NCBI GenBank assembly: GCA_946803715.1
Contig: CAMPET010000252.1
Coordinates: 1-19,078, forward strand
Source: Beroe ovata
Lineage: Eukaryota; Ctenophora; Nuda; Beroida; Beroidae
Reading direction: 5' to 3'
DNA length: 19,078 nt
Shown: piece by piece, positions 18,413-19,078 of the stretch
How the letters are laid out: each line of letters starts with the position of its first letter
Numbering within the stretch: the stretch's first letter is position 1
Translations under genes and position numbers: made by a program
The notes under the pieces: generated by a model
The model's input: the letters and a program-made list of their open reading frames with translations, nothing else
What the model was told of the DNA's origin: nothing
Databases searched by the model: none

Positions 18413-18872
18413 AGGACCATTAGAAACTCGGGCAACCAAAATTTCACGTCAATCCAATAATCGGTTCGCACGTTAAGGGCGGACATAACTCCTTATCCGC
18501 CCAAAACATGTCGCCCAAACGGATTGACCGATTGACTTGAAACTTTTACCATAACTCAAGGACCATAAGAAACTCCGACAACCAAAATAAAGGGCCGACA
18601 TAACCCTTTATCTACCAAAAACCTGTCACTTTGAGTGAGCATTTGAGAAAAGCTTCTAAACGGATAGACCGATTGACTTGTAACTTCTACCATAGCTCGA
18701 GGACCATTAGAAACTCGGACAACCAAAATTTCACGTCAATCCGATGAATGGTTACCAATTAAAGGTCTGACATAACCCCTTATCAAACCAAAGCATTTCA
18801 GTTTGAGTGAGCATTTGAGGATAGCTGCCGAACTGATAGACCGATTGACCTGAAACTTCTACCATAGCTCAG
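18413..18872 (+). repeat. satellite-like tandem repeat, three units of about 141-146 bp
   Basis: The word AGGACCAT starts units at 18413, 18559 and 18700, giving periods of 146 and 141. Each unit has, in order, AGAAACTC.G.CAACCAAAAT, GACATAAC.CCTTAT, an AC.GAT.GACCGATTGAC block and AACTT.TACCATA.CTC. Divergence between units is clearly higher than in the 31-base minisatellite, so this array is older. The first unit has a hairpin at 18477-18502 (GGGCGG/CCGCCC). Confidence 0.88.
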
Positions 18873-18996
18873 AAAGTCAAATCACATGTCTGGAACAGAC
18901 ACGTGATTCAACTCTCAGAGTGTTTCTAGAGTTCTGTGGAATATTCTAGTCTTTAGAAAAGAACCTCATTATTTCTAATACGCCACAGTGGGAACC

Positions 18997-19078
18997 GCAT
19001 TTTTTAGCACACACACACAGTACACACAGTACACACAGTTCACACACACACACACAGACACACACACACAGACACACA
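18997..19078 (+). repeat. (CA)n microsatellite at the window edge
   Basis: CACACACAG and TACACACAGT units run to the last base, so the true end is outside the window. Confidence 0.85.

Overview
The window is from an animal nuclear genome. The genes are split by GT-AG introns of about 70 to 1550 bases, with no operons. The products belong to animal families: a creatine/arginine kinase, a rhodopsin-type receptor, an SLC31 copper transporter and a 2-Cys peroxiredoxin. Repeats are abundant (CA/TG microsatellites, minisatellites, foldback elements, a decayed LINE). A kinase that looks like mitochondrial creatine kinase but has arginine-kinase specificity features suggests a non-vertebrate, but I cannot name the phylum. 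All gene models were built by hand from splice sites, reading-frame phase and family spacing; none was checked against transcripts or databases.

Layout. 1-2786: mostly non-coding, with a weak two-exon small ORF (309-576, minus) and the tail of a dead LINE ORF2 (2216-2600, minus). 2787-6435 (+): a nine-exon gene for a polar, probably disordered 368-residue protein with a beta-TrCP-type DSGxxS motif; its large second intron holds several foldback structures. 6436-7826: intergenic, with one orphan candidate first exon at 7620-7721. 7827-9005 (-): a four-exon, 141-residue CTR/SLC31 copper transporter. 9729-12421 (-): a six-exon class A GPCR in which TM1 to TM5 each have their own exon and TM6 and TM7 share the last. 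12939-13348: a MITE-like element with terminal inverted repeats. 15328-15395 (-): the terminal exon of a typical 2-Cys peroxiredoxin with no upstream exon visible. 15903-17960 (+): a four-exon, 390-residue phosphagen kinase. 18413-18872: a three-unit satellite, then a CA tract running to the window end.

The genes do not form a pathway. Three points stand out. The kinase has a mitochondrial creatine-kinase scaffold but an arginine-kinase-length specificity loop and an arginine-kinase-type glutamate. The GPCR exon layout follows its helices closely. In four introns of three genes, a sense-strand CA tract sits directly upstream of the 3' splice site, where a polypyrimidine tract would normally be.
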